Assembly (NCBI GenBank): GCA_024236055.1
Contig: JACKLF010000005.1
Coordinates: 107,841-171,840, forward strand
Length of the DNA: 64,000 nucleotides
Direction of reading: 5' to 3'
Source of the DNA: Alphaproteobacteria bacterium
Lineage (GTDB): Bacteria; Pseudomonadota; Alphaproteobacteria; Micropepsales; Micropepsaceae
In this document: one piece after another, positions 44,279 through 52,543 of the stretch
How the letters are laid out: each line of letters opens with the position of its first letter
How positions within the stretch are numbered: position 1 is the first letter of the stretch
The notes under the pieces: generated by a model
The model's database searches: none
Seen by the model: the letters and a program-made list of their open reading frames with translations, nothing else
What the model was told of the DNA's origin: nothing
Program-made: the position numbers and the translations under genes

Positions 44279-45553
44279 TTATCCCATCGAAAGCAGTCCG
44301 CACCAGAACTGGATGCCGCCGCTGGTATCCACGTCATGCTTGCGCACGAAGCTCAGCCGCCCATCCGGCGCCACGCGATAGAGCGACAGGCCGGCGCTGA
44401 CGGTATGCACCTGACCGTTTTCCTCCACGTCCAGCGGCGTGGTGCTGGCCGCCACCAGCAGCTTGCCTGATGGATCGATCACGAAGGTGCGCAGCTCAAA
44501 GCCGTGCGCCGGGGCATTCTGGATCAGGGTGGGCTCGCCATTGTCGCGGTTGATCGCCCACACCGCCACGCTGTTCTGTCCGCCGTTGGAGACGCGCCGG
44601 CCATCCTTCTCGACCGTGCCCGAGCCGCGATTGGTCTGATAGACGAACTTGCCGTTTGGATGGACATGGATCGGGCCCACGCCCTGGCCGGGATGTTTCA
44701 TCTTGCCCAGCGGATCGCTGAGCGCGCTTTTCAGGAACACCGGCTCGTCCGAGAAGCGCCCAGCGCTGTCCATGCCGTAGACGCACAGCGCATTCTCCCG
44801 CTCCAGCGAGACATAGGCGAAGCGGCCATCGGGTGAGAAATCCAGGTGGCGCGGACCAAAGCCGTAACCGTCGCCGCGCGGCGCCAGCTTTTGCAGCGCC
44901 GTCAGCTTGCCATCGGCAAAACCGAACACTTCGACATGGCCGGGGTCTTCCGGCTTGGTCGGTGTGGGATCGTTGCCCCGGCTGCACAGGGTGACGGTCC
45001 GCCCCGATGGCGCGGCGCGCACCTGATGGGCATAGATGCCGAAATCCAGCGACGGGTCCTGGATGATCTCATCGCCGATGCTGCCGTCCGCATTCAGCCG
45101 GTAGACATGGATCATGCTGGGAATGTTGAAGGCGACCAGAAGATGTTCGCCGCTCAGGTCGGTGCAGCAATGGATCGGCCGCACCGGCAACAGTTTGCGC
45201 GCGCCATGCTCGGTCAGCGCGCCGTCCGCGCCGACCGCGAAGGCGATGGCGTAGTGGTTCTTGTCGCCGCCCGCCACGCCGGTGGGGCCGCTGGGCGGCT
45301 GGCCGTTGGAGGCGACGGCATACAAATAACGCCGCGAAGGATGCGGCCAGGCATATTGCAGGTTGGCGGGCAGGCCGACCTGATTCCTGCGCGCCAGCGT
45401 GGCGCGCGCCACATCCAGGTCATAGCGGATGAGTTCCGGCCCCAGGCTCGCATAGAAGGGCAGGGTCGCCGATTGCGCCAGGGCAGGCCGCGCCAGGCCG
45501 GCGGCTCCCAGACTCAGGCCCAATCCGGCGCAAAGATTGCGGCGATTCAACAT
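44279..45553 (-). CDS. Exported lactonase-family seven-bladed beta-propeller protein
   Basis: 424 residues from ATG 45553 (MLNRRNLCAGLGLSLGAAGLARPALAQ). The start has a signal sequence with two arginines before the hydrophobic core (Tat-like) and an ALAQ cleavage site, so the mature protein is probably periplasmic. The rest is the 6-phosphogluconolactonase-like propeller (YbhE/Lactonase family): repeated YLYAVASNGQ, HCCTDLSGEHLLVAFNIPS, GPRHLDFSPDGRFAYVSLE, PIHVHPNGKFVYQTNRG. An exported form is unlikely to serve the cytoplasmic pentose phosphate pathway; substrate unknown. It interrupts the normal clpX-lon order on the opposite strand. Confidence 0.85.
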   Translation of the reverse strand: MLNRRNLCAGLGLSLGAAGLARPALAQSATLPFYASLGPELIRYDLDVARATLARRNQVGLPANLQYAWPHPSRRYLYAVASNGQPPSGPTGVAGGDKNHYAIAFAVGADGALTEHGARKLLPVRPIHCCTDLSGEHLLVAFNIPSMIHVYRLNADGSIGDEIIQDPSLDFGIYAHQVRAAPSGRTVTLCSRGNDPTPTKPEDPGHVEVFGFADGKLTALQKLAPRGDGYGFGPRHLDFSPDGRFAYVSLERENALCVYGMDSAGRFSDEPVFLKSALSDPLGKMKHPGQGVGPIHVHPNGKFVYQTNRGSGTVEKDGRRVSNGGQNSVAVWAINRDNGEPTLIQNAPAHGFELRTFVIDPSGKLLVAASTTPLDVEENGQVHTVSAGLSLYRVAPDGRLSFVRKHDVDTSGGIQFWCGLLSMG

Positions 45554-45689
45554 GTCCGGCCTCCCGCTGTTTTTTGCAAACCATAGCGGCTGCTGCGGCC
45601 AATTCGCTACGGCGTCGGCAAAAATACGGGTTTCCCACGGGTTTTCCCCGGCGAATCGGGAACTTGGGCAGGGCCGGCGACCGCTACAG

Positions 45690-45719
45690 CTTGAAACCAA
45701 GCTTTAGGGGCCCCAATTT
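45690..45719 (+). promoter_or_regulatory. Heat-shock (RpoH) promoter of lon
   Basis: CTTGAAA (45690-45696), 14-base spacer, CCCCAATTT (45711-45719). This is almost the E. coli sigma-32 consensus (CTTGAAA, 11-16 bases, CCCCATNT). Transcription would start near 45727, leaving a leader of about 125 bases before the lon ATG at 45853. The rest of the 299-bp gap (45554-45689) shows nothing beyond the lactonase promoter area. Confidence 0.75.
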
Positions 45720-45852
45720 ACTGTATCCGGAGGCGGCCCGCGCTGGGCGTCTCTCTAGCATCCGCGAAAGCGGTAACCAGCCGAAATCTCTTGCCCGCCT
45801 GGGGAGAGACCTGAAGTTTAAAGCCGGTGGGCTGGCCGGCAGGAGCAATGCC

Positions 45853-48273
45853 ATGGCGGAAGACGCCACCAAGAAAGAACCCGCTGTCCCGACCACCGCG
45901 CCGGTGTTGCCGCTGCGCGATATCGTGGTCTTTCCCCACATGATCGTTCCGCTTTTCGTGGGCCGCGAGAAATCCGTGCGCGCGCTGGAAGAAGTGATGA
46001 ATGACGAGAAGCAGATTCTGCTTCTGACCCAGAAGAACGCCGCCGAGGACGACCCCACCGCGGACGGGCTGCACACCATCGGCACCATGGCCACGGTGCT
46101 GCAGCTCTTGAAGCTGCCCGACCAGACCGTGCGCGTTCTGGTCGAAGGCAAGTCGCGTGCGCGCGTCACCGGCTTTTCGCCGCGCAGCGATTTCTTCCAG
46201 GCCACCGTCGAACCGGTGAGCGAGGAAGATGCCGGCGCCCAGGAATCCGAGGCGCTGATGCGCACGGTGAAGGCGAACTTCGAGCAGTACATCAAGCTGA
46301 ACAAGAAGGTGCCGTCCGAGACTCTGGCCGCCGTGGCCCAGATCGAGGAGCCGGCGCGCCTGGCCGATACCGTGGCCTCGCACCTGTCGGTGAAGATCGG
46401 CGACCGCCAGTCGCTGCTGGAAACCGTGTCGATCACCGAGCGGCTTGAGAAGATACTGGCCCTGATCGAGGCGGAAATCGGCGTGCTGCAGGTGGAGCGG
46501 AAGATCCGCAGCCGCGTGAAGCGCCAGATGGAAAAGACCCAGCGCGAATATTACCTGAACGAGCAGCTCAAGGCGATCCAGAAGGAACTCGGCGAAGGCG
46601 ACGAAGGCCGCGACGAGATGAACGAGCTGGAAGAGCGCATCCGCAAGACCAAGCTGTCCAGGGAAGCGCGCGAAAAGGCGATGGCCGAGGTCAAGAAGCT
46701 GCGGTCCATGTCGCCGATGAGCGCCGAGGCCACGGTGGTGCGCAACTATCTCGACTGGCTGCTCTCCCTGCCCTGGGGCAAGAAGAGCAAGATCAAGCGT
46801 GACATCGTCGCCGCCGAAAAGGTGCTGAACGACGACCATTTCGGTTTGGAAAAGGTCAAGGAGCGCATCCTGGAATATCTGGCCGTGCAGCAGCGCGTCG
46901 GCACCATCAAGGGTCCGATCCTGTGCCTGGTCGGCCCGCCGGGTGTGGGCAAGACATCGCTCGCCCGTTCGATCGCCAAGGCGACGGGGCGTGAGTATGT
47001 CCGCATGAGCCTGGGCGGGATGCGCGACGAGGCCGAAATCCGCGGCCATCGGCGCACCTATATCGGCTCGATGCCCGGCAAGATCGTGCAGTCGATGAAG
47101 AAGGCCAAGGCGTCGAACCCGCTGTTCCTGCTGGACGAGATCGACAAGCTGGGCGCGGACTATCGCGGCGACCCTTCCAGCGCACTGCTGGAAGTGCTCG
47201 ACCCAGAGCAGAACGCGACCTTCAACGATCATTACCTGGAGGTCGATTTCGACCTGTCGGACGTGATGTTCGTCACCACGGCCAACAGCCTGCACATGCC
47301 ACAGCCGCTGATGGACCGCATGGAGATCATCCGCATCCCCGGCTACACCGAGGATGAGAAGGTCGAGATCGCCAAGCGTCACCTGATCCCCAAGCAGGTC
47401 AAGTCGCATGGGCTGAAGGACGGCGAGTGGAAGATCACCGATGACGGTCTGCGTGACCTGATCCGCTACTACACCCGCGAGGCGGGCGTGCGCAGCCTGG
47501 AGCGCGAGATCGCCAACCTGGCCCGCAAGGCCGTCAAGGAGATCATCTCCAAGAAGGCCGCGGCGGTGGAAGTGACCGCGGAAAATCTGGGCGAGTATGC
47601 CGGCGTGCGCCGTCATCGCTTCGGCGAGATCGAGGGCGAGGACCAGGTCGGCGTTGTCACCGGCCTGGCATGGACCGAGGTGGGCGGCGAGACGCTGACC
47701 ATCGAAAGCGTCATGCTGCCCGGCAAGGGCCGCTTCCAGGCGACCGGCAAGCTGGGCGATGTGATGAAGGAATCGATCGACGCGGCGCGCTCCTATGTGC
47801 GCTCCAAGGCGACCAGCTTCGGCATCAAGCCGCCGCTCTTCGACAAGATCGACATCCATGTCCATGTGCCCGAAGGCGCAACGCCCAAGGACGGCCCCTC
47901 CGCCGGCCTTGCCATGGCCACCTCGATCATCTCGGTGATCACCGGCATCCCGGTGCGCCGCGATGTGGCGATGACCGGCGAGGTGACGCTGCGCGGTCGG
48001 GCGCTGCCGATCGGCGGGTTGAAGGAAAAGCTGCTGGCAGCCCTCAGGGCGGGGATCACCACGGTGATCATCCCCAAGGACAATGAAAAGGACCTGGCCG
48101 AGGTGCCCGACAATGTGAAGACGGGGTTGAAGATCATCCCCGTCTCCACGGTGGGCGAGGTGCTGAAGGTGGCGCTGACCCGCCAGCCGGAAGCCATCGA
48201 CTGGGTGGAACCTGAGGTTGTGGCCCCGGTTCCCCTGGCGGATGGCGACAGCGATGCGGTGGTGACCCACTAA
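45853..48273 (+). CDS. lon: ATP-dependent protease Lon
   Basis: 806 residues from ATG 45853 (MAEDATKKEPAVPTTAPVLPLRD). The frame is open for 93 codons upstream, but those cover the promoter and are not conserved. N-terminal substrate domain (about 18-210), AAA+ domain with GPPGVGKTSLARSIA and LFLLDEIDKLG, and protease domain with the Ser-Lys dyad in KDGPSAGLAMAT (Ser) and a later Lys in GLKEKLLAALRAG. It degrades misfolded and regulatory proteins. The RpoH promoter fits its role; hup follows after a terminator. Confidence 0.97.
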   Translation: MAEDATKKEPAVPTTAPVLPLRDIVVFPHMIVPLFVGREKSVRALEEVMNDEKQILLLTQKNAAEDDPTADGLHTIGTMATVLQLLKLPDQTVRVLVEGKSRARVTGFSPRSDFFQATVEPVSEEDAGAQESEALMRTVKANFEQYIKLNKKVPSETLAAVAQIEEPARLADTVASHLSVKIGDRQSLLETVSITERLEKILALIEAEIGVLQVERKIRSRVKRQMEKTQREYYLNEQLKAIQKELGEGDEGRDEMNELEERIRKTKLSREAREKAMAEVKKLRSMSPMSAEATVVRNYLDWLLSLPWGKKSKIKRDIVAAEKVLNDDHFGLEKVKERILEYLAVQQRVGTIKGPILCLVGPPGVGKTSLARSIAKATGREYVRMSLGGMRDEAEIRGHRRTYIGSMPGKIVQSMKKAKASNPLFLLDEIDKLGADYRGDPSSALLEVLDPEQNATFNDHYLEVDFDLSDVMFVTTANSLHMPQPLMDRMEIIRIPGYTEDEKVEIAKRHLIPKQVKSHGLKDGEWKITDDGLRDLIRYYTREAGVRSLEREIANLARKAVKEIISKKAAAVEVTAENLGEYAGVRRHRFGEIEGEDQVGVVTGLAWTEVGGETLTIESVMLPGKGRFQATGKLGDVMKESIDAARSYVRSKATSFGIKPPLFDKIDIHVHVPEGATPKDGPSAGLAMATSIISVITGIPVRRDVAMTGEVTLRGRALPIGGLKEKLLAALRAGITTVIIPKDNEKDLAEVPDNVKTGLKIIPVSTVGEVLKVALTRQPEAIDWVEPEVVAPVPLADGDSDAVVTH

Positions 48274-48343
48274 GGTTTGCGGCCAGGATCGTGCCGGGCC
48301 CTCCAATTTGACCCCAACATCCTGGAATGGCTGACAAAACAGG

Positions 48344-48378
48344 CGCCCGGCGGGAAACCGCCGGGCGTCTTACTTTTT
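48344..48378 (+). terminator. Rho-independent terminator of lon
   Basis: CGCCCGGCGG (48344-48353), loop GAAA, CCGCCGGGCG (48358-48367): a 10-bp perfect stem with a GNRA loop, then TCTTACTTTTT. It separates lon from hup. Confidence 0.93.
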
Positions 48379-48489
48379 GGCAAAAAGCCAGGTTTTCCGC
48401 AGATTCCGTGCCTTTTTGCCTTTACGCCATGCGCGCCCGGCTCCTAGACTCCGCCCCGCGGACAAGAATCGCAACAAAAGGAGCACTCC

Positions 48490-48762
48490 GTGAACAAGAA
48501 CGATCTCATCCAGAAGCTGGCCGACACGACGGGTCTGGCCAAGAACGATGCCGCCAAGGCCGTGGATGGGGTGTTCGACCTCATCGCCTCCACGCTGCAG
48601 GCGGGTGAGGAAGTGCGCCTGACCGGTTTTGGCGTCTTCGTGGTGGCCACCCGTGCCGGCGGCAAGGGCCGCAATCCCCAGACCGGCGAGGAAATCACCA
48701 TCAAGCCGTCCAAGACCCCGCGTTTCCGTCCGGGCAAGCAGCTCAAGGATTCGCTGAACTGA
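48490..48762 (+). CDS. hup: DNA-binding protein HU
   Basis: 90 residues, GTG start with AAGGAG at good spacing. Small histone-like protein that bends and compacts DNA as a dimer. MNKNDLIQKLADTTGLAKNDAAKAVDGVFD, the intercalating-arm signature GFGVFVVATRAGGKGRNPQTGEEI, and the C-terminal PRFRPGKQLKDSLN are typical of HU-beta. lon-hup is a conserved pair. Its stop overlaps the next start (TGATG). Confidence 0.96.
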   Translation: MNKNDLIQKLADTTGLAKNDAAKAVDGVFDLIASTLQAGEEVRLTGFGVFVVATRAGGKGRNPQTGEEITIKPSKTPRFRPGKQLKDSLN

Positions 48763-49028
48763 TGGCCGGCGCCGCGATGCCCGGCATGAAGGCGCGCGTT
48801 GCCGCCTGGGCCCGCCTGGCCGCACCCTTTGTCGTGGTGTGGCTGGCGGTCCATGCGGCGTTGCTCGCCATGCTGGCGCTGGCCTGGGGCCTGGTGATCG
48901 CGGCGAAGGTCGTGCTGGGCTGGCTGGCCCACACGCTTGTCTTTGTCATTCTTCTGGCCAGTGGCGTGACCCTGGCCTTGTGGCTGTGGAAGGCGGCGCG
49001 CCCGCGCCGCCTGCCGCGCCCGGCCTGA
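48762..49028 (+). CDS. Small two-helix membrane protein of unknown function
   Basis: 88 residues. Two hydrophobic segments (about 20-45 and 48-76) lie between a short basic N-terminus and a basic C-terminus (WKAARPRRLPRPA), so both ends are probably cytoplasmic. The start ATG overlaps the hup stop (TGATG), which implies translational coupling to hup. No family is recognisable. High Ala/Leu content and GC-rich codon use match real genes, but a chance frame cannot be fully ruled out. Confidence 0.55.
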   Translation: MAGAAMPGMKARVAAWARLAAPFVVVWLAVHAALLAMLALAWGLVIAAKVVLGWLAHTLVFVILLASGVTLALWLWKAARPRRLPRPA

Positions 49029-49117
49029 CCGCCCGCAAAATCCGGTTTTTTCTTCGTACCATTTCGCGCGCCCGCCGGCGCTTGTGCTTCCTGCGCCCTG
49101 TACAAGCCTTTGCCTGC

Positions 49118-49140
49118 CCCCCCATAAATTGGGTGGGGGG
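49118..49140. repeat. C7/G7 hairpin
   Basis: CCCCCCA (49118-49124), 9-base loop TAAATTGGG, TGGGGGG (49134-49140). A perfect 7-bp GC stem in the 168-bp gap between the small membrane protein and the HisKA_2 kinase. It has no T tract; it may stabilise the hup mRNA end or be a relic of the palindromic repeat family. Confidence 0.45.
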
Positions 49141-49196
49141 AACCGTTGGTGCGGCTGGCTGGATGTCGCGGCGGTTTTGGCGATTGTGAAGGGGTC

Positions 49197-50198
49197 ATGT
49201 TTCCACGGCTGAAAGCGCCGGACGCGCTGGGCTATCTGCATCCGTTGCCACCCTGGCTTGGCCAGGTGCTGATCGCGCTTCTGTGCGTGGCCGGCATGGT
49301 GCTGGTGCGCGCCTGTGTCGACCAGGCCGCGCCCGGGGCGGGGCCCTTTGCCTTGATGTATCCAGCCGTGATGGTCGCCACCATGTTCGGCCGCTGGCAG
49401 GCGGGCATGCTGGCGCTGGCGGTGATGCACATCTACGCCTGGTATTTCCTGCTGCTGCCGTTCAACAGCTTCGCGTTCACCGATCCGGTCGATTTCTACC
49501 GCACCATCGTCAACGGCGCGGCCGGGGCGGCGGTGGTATTCTTCGCCGAGATCATCCGGCGTGCCTTCGCCGGGGCGCTGGCCCAGCGCGACCAGCGCAT
49601 CGCGGAACAGGCCGGCCTGCTGCGCGAGATCGATCACCGGGTCAAAAACAACTTCGCCCTGGTCGTCAGCCTGCTGGCCCTGCAACGCCGCCAGATCACC
49701 TCGGACGAGGCGCGCGACGCGATCCAGCTTGCCGAGGCGCGCATCGCGGGCATCGCGCGCGCCCACGCCCATCTGTATGCCGGCCAATGGCATGACGAGC
49801 ATGTGCAGATGGCCGAGTATCTGGGCGGGCTCTGCACGGCGCTGGCGCAGATGCTGGGCACGGGCCGCAACATCCGCCTGGTTGCCGACATCAAGCCCGC
49901 CGTCCTGGCGCGCGATCGTGCGCTGCATCTGGGCCTGATCGTCAACGAGCTGGTCACCAACGCCGAAAAGCATGCCTTTGCCGGATGCGCGGCCGGCGAG
50001 ATCCACGTGGCATTTGGTCCGCTGGAGGACGGCTACCGGCTCGTGGTGGCCGACAATGGCATCGGCCTGCCGCCGCAGGTCCGCCAGGGCGCCTCCGGCC
50101 AGAAGATCATCGATGCCTTCTGCCGCCAGGCGGGCGGCACGCTGGAGATGGCGACCGGCGATACCGGCACGCGCTACACGCTGACCCTGAAGAATTGA
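49197..50198 (+). CDS. HisKA_2-family sensor histidine kinase with DUF4118 membrane domain
   Basis: 333 residues from ATG 49197, preceded by AAGGGG; an upstream frame extension is unlikely. Three to four membrane helices (about 20-115) resemble the DUF4118 sensor of KdpD-like kinases. Then comes a HisKA_2 domain with the phosphorylated His147 in LLREIDHRVKNNFALVVSLLALQRRQ, and a HATPase with LGLIVNELVTNAEKHAF, VVADNGIGLP and TRYTLTLKN. EIDHRVKNN is the signature of the HWE/HisKA_2 type common in alphaproteobacteria, often feeding the PhyR-NepR general stress pathway. No regulator is adjacent. Confidence 0.9.
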   Translation: MFPRLKAPDALGYLHPLPPWLGQVLIALLCVAGMVLVRACVDQAAPGAGPFALMYPAVMVATMFGRWQAGMLALAVMHIYAWYFLLLPFNSFAFTDPVDFYRTIVNGAAGAAVVFFAEIIRRAFAGALAQRDQRIAEQAGLLREIDHRVKNNFALVVSLLALQRRQITSDEARDAIQLAEARIAGIARAHAHLYAGQWHDEHVQMAEYLGGLCTALAQMLGTGRNIRLVADIKPAVLARDRALHLGLIVNELVTNAEKHAFAGCAAGEIHVAFGPLEDGYRLVVADNGIGLPPQVRQGASGQKIIDAFCRQAGGTLEMATGDTGTRYTLTLKN

Positions 50199-50219
50199 AC
50201 GTCCAGGCCCTGCCTGGAA

Positions 50220-50295
50220 TGGTGGGCGGTGACGGGCTCGAACCGCCGACCCTATCGGTGTAAACGATATGCTCTACCAACTGAGCTAACCGCCC
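50220..50295 (-). tRNA. tRNA-Val (anticodon TAC)
   Basis: 76 bases including the encoded CCA (read at 50222-50220). The acceptor GGGCGGT pairs with ACCGCCC. The anticodon loop TTTACAC gives TAC. D-loop AGCTCAGTTGGTAGAGC and T-loop GGTTCGAGCC are normal. It opposes the HisKA_2 kinase and the EF-hand gene. Confidence 0.97.
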
Positions 50296-50418
50296 GCATG
50301 CCGGGCCCCGCGCCTTTCGTGGACCCGCATGATGCGGGGGGCTTATATCTGTCTTTGGCGTCATTCGCCAAATGCTTCGGCCCCGGCTAGGCTTTGTACA
50401 AACAACAGGAACCCGCCC

Positions 50419-51039
50419 TTGCGCCAAACCCATTTCGCCGTTCTTGCCGCCTGCCTGCTGCTGGCGGCCTGCGGCTCGGACCGGGACGACGTGCCCCCCT
50501 GGATGAAGCCCGAACACAAGCCGCGCGACGAAAATTATCGCGGCGGCCCGGTGGCGATGCTGCGCGATTACGATGCCAACCATGACGGCATCCTGACACG
50601 CGCCGAACTGGAGGCGGGGCTGAAGGCCGAATTCGCGGCGGCCGATACCGGCCACACGGGCTGCCTGAACAGCGACCAGGCCGCGGTGATCAACCAGAAG
50701 CGCCAGGACGAGGACAAATCCACTGCCACGCCGCTGATCGACTGGAACCGGGACGGCTGCATCGACTATCGCGAATTTTCCGCCGCGCCCTATTCGCTGT
50801 TCGACCAGCTCGATCGCGATGGCGACCGCCAGCTGACCAAGAAGGAAATGGGGCTGGACAAGAAGCCAGGCGATGGCGGTCCCGGCGCGGGCAATGCGCC
50901 CGATGACGGCGGAGTATTGCAGCCGGAAGGACGCAGGCGCGGCCCGCGTGGCGGTCCCGGTGGCGATGACGGACCCGGCGGCGAGCCGGAGGGCAGGGGC
51001 CCCGGTGGCGGCGGGCCGATGCCCGCGGTGCCGAATTAG
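50419..51039 (+). CDS. EF-hand lipoprotein
   Basis: 206 residues from a TTG at 50419, chosen because AGGA lies eight bases upstream and it yields a clean lipoprotein signal: RQTHFAVLAACLLLAACGSD with lipobox LLAAC. Four EF-hand-like loops follow: DYDANHDGILTRAEL (complete D-x-N-x-D-G pattern), DTGHTGCLNSDQ (degenerate), DWNRDGCIDYREF and DQLDRDGDRQLTKKE. It probably binds calcium in the periplasm, anchored to a membrane. The last 60 residues are a Gly/Pro/Asp-rich disordered tail. Function unknown; it sits between tRNA-Val and tRNA-Asp. Confidence 0.85.
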   Translation: MRQTHFAVLAACLLLAACGSDRDDVPPWMKPEHKPRDENYRGGPVAMLRDYDANHDGILTRAELEAGLKAEFAAADTGHTGCLNSDQAAVINQKRQDEDKSTATPLIDWNRDGCIDYREFSAAPYSLFDQLDRDGDRQLTKKEMGLDKKPGDGGPGAGNAPDDGGVLQPEGRRRGPRGGPGGDDGPGGEPEGRGPGGGGPMPAVPN

Positions 51040-51118
51040 GGACAAGTGCTTGACAGGTGCGGGCCCCGCCCGTACATGGGCCGCCTTCGCGCGCGTCCCC
51101 GAAAGGACAACCGCTCGC

Positions 51119-51195
51119 GGGGGCGTAGCTCAGTTGGTTAGAGTGTCGGCCTGTCACGCCGAAGGTCGCGGGTTCGAGCCCCGTCGCTCCCGCCA
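51119..51195 (+). tRNA. tRNA-Asp (anticodon GTC)
   Basis: 77 bases including the encoded CCA. The acceptor GGGGGCG pairs with CGCTCCC with one G-T pair. Anticodon loop CTGTCAC gives GTC; D-loop AGCTCAGTTGGTTAGAGT and T-arm GCGGGTTCGAGCCCCG are normal. Its 3' end and the 20 bases after it are duplicated about 109 bp downstream. Confidence 0.97.
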
Positions 51196-51609
51196 TTTTC
51201 CTCCCGGAAATGGCACCTCAGGATTTCCCTGACGTCGCGGGTTCGTCCACTGCGGTCCTGACGCTGGCGCTGGGCCCGCTGCGCGGACCCCGTCGCGCCT
51301 GCCACTTTCCTCCCGGAAATCGCAATCTCACAGAAGGCGCGGGTTGCGGTATCGTCGCCCGGACTGCCCGCCGGCGTTCATGTTTCCACCGGCTTTAGAT
51401 GCGAGTCTGTCGCAACTGGCGCGTCGATTCCGCGACCTTTTCCACACACCGGCCCGCGCGCGAATTTTCCTGTTTTTCCGGTCCGAATCTTCCTTTACAC
51501 CCGCGTTGCGCGCGGGGTGTGCCTGCCTATACTGCACGCGCGAAATCGCAAGGACGGTCCACCCACAAGGGGGCGCTTTCGGCGCCGGGCGGGCTCTGGG
51601 GTTTGAGTC
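51196..51609. other. Intergenic region with degenerate tRNA-Asp 3' copy, upstream of nuoA
   Basis: 414 bases without a gene. At 51234-51245 the 12-mer GTCGCGGGTTCG repeats the tRNA T-arm. At 51288-51324, 33 of 37 bases repeat the tRNA 3' end plus 20 flanking bases (51179-51215). Together they look like the 3' part of a second tRNA-Asp with 42 bases inserted in its T-loop. The remaining 280 bases hold the nuo promoter region. Confidence 0.7.
51506..51533 (+). promoter_or_regulatory. Candidate promoter of the nuo operon
   Basis: TTGCGC (51506-51511), 16-base spacer, TATACT (51528-51533, 5 of 6 to the -10 consensus). The start would be near 51540, giving a leader of about 70 bases before nuoA. 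The -35 match is weak (TTG only). Confidence 0.42.
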
Positions 51610-51975
51610 ATGGAACAGCTGCTTCTGGAATATCTTCCGATCCTGATCTTCATCGGTCTGGCGGCTGTTCTGGGGGGCGCGCTGGTCGTGGTTCCCCTGC
51701 TGATCGCCCCGTCCAAGCCCGATCCCGAAAAGCTGTCGGCCTATGAGTGCGGCTTTCCCGCCTTTGGCGATGCGCGCATGAAGTTCGATGTGCGCTTCTA
51801 TCTGGTGTCGCTGCTGTTCATCATTTTCGACCTGGAAGTGGCCTTCCTGTTCCCCTGGGCGATCACGCTGGGCGACACGGGTGTCTTCGCCTTCTGGTCG
51901 ATGATGGTGTTCCTGGGCGTGCTGACCGTCGGCTTCATCTATGAATGGAACAAAGGGGCGCTGGAATGGGAGTAG
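51610..51975 (+). CDS. nuoA: NADH-quinone oxidoreductase subunit A
   Basis: 121 residues, three membrane helices. The loop between helices 1 and 2 has the conserved YECGFPAFGDARMKFDVRFYL, whose Cys lies near the quinone channel; FDLEVAFLFPWA follows. First gene of the complex I operon. It ends 4 bases before nuoB. Confidence 0.96.
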   Translation: MEQLLLEYLPILIFIGLAAVLGGALVVVPLLIAPSKPDPEKLSAYECGFPAFGDARMKFDVRFYLVSLLFIIFDLEVAFLFPWAITLGDTGVFAFWSMMVFLGVLTVGFIYEWNKGALEWE

Positions 51976-51979
51976 CCCC

Positions 51980-52543
51980 ATGAGCGAGATCGCACACGGC
52001 AGCGGCGCGCGCGCCGGGGTGGACGGCGCCAGCCACGCCATCACCGACAACGATCCCTATTTCAAGGCGCTTCAGGCCGAGATGGCCGAGAAGGGCTTCC
52101 TGGTCACCAATGCCGAGGCGCTGGTCAACTGGGCCCGCACCGGCTCGCTGATGTGGATGACCTTCGGCCTGGCCTGTTGCGCGGTCGAAATGATGCAGGC
52201 CTCGATGCCGCGCTACGACCTGGAGCGCTTCGGCATCGCGCCGCGCGCCTCACCGCGCCAGAGCGACGTGATGATCGTCGCCGGCACCCTGACCAACAAG
52301 ATGGCCCCCGCGTTGCGCAAGGTCTACGACCAGATGCCCGAGCCGCGCTATGTGATCAGCATGGGCAGCTGCGCCAATGGCGGCGGCTATTATCATTACA
52401 GCTATTCGGTGGTGCGCGGCTGCGACCGCATCGTGCCGGTGGACATTTATGTCCCCGGCTGCCCGCCCACCGCCGAGGCGCTGGTCTATGGCATCCTGCT
52501 TCTCCAGCGGAAAATCCGCCGCACCGGAACGATCGAGCGCTGA
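51980..52543 (+). CDS. nuoB: NADH-quinone oxidoreductase subunit B
   Basis: 187 residues from ATG 51980. Carries the last Fe-S cluster (N2), which passes electrons to quinone. The four cysteines are the tandem pair in FGLACCAVEMMQ, one in GSCANGGGYYHYSYSVVRGCD and one in VPGCPPTAEAL. The first 30 residues (SGARAGVDGASHAITDN) are a variable tail. Its stop abuts nuoC. Confidence 0.97.
   Translation: MSEIAHGSGARAGVDGASHAITDNDPYFKALQAEMAEKGFLVTNAEALVNWARTGSLMWMTFGLACCAVEMMQASMPRYDLERFGIAPRASPRQSDVMIVAGTLTNKMAPALRKVYDQMPEPRYVISMGSCANGGGYYHYSYSVVRGCDRIVPVDIYVPGCPPTAEALVYGILLLQRKIRRTGTIER

Noticed and set aside
45574..45852. 93-codon N-terminal extension of lon
   Set aside because: It contains the RpoH promoter and has no similarity to Lon; MAEDATKK at 45853 is the normal start.
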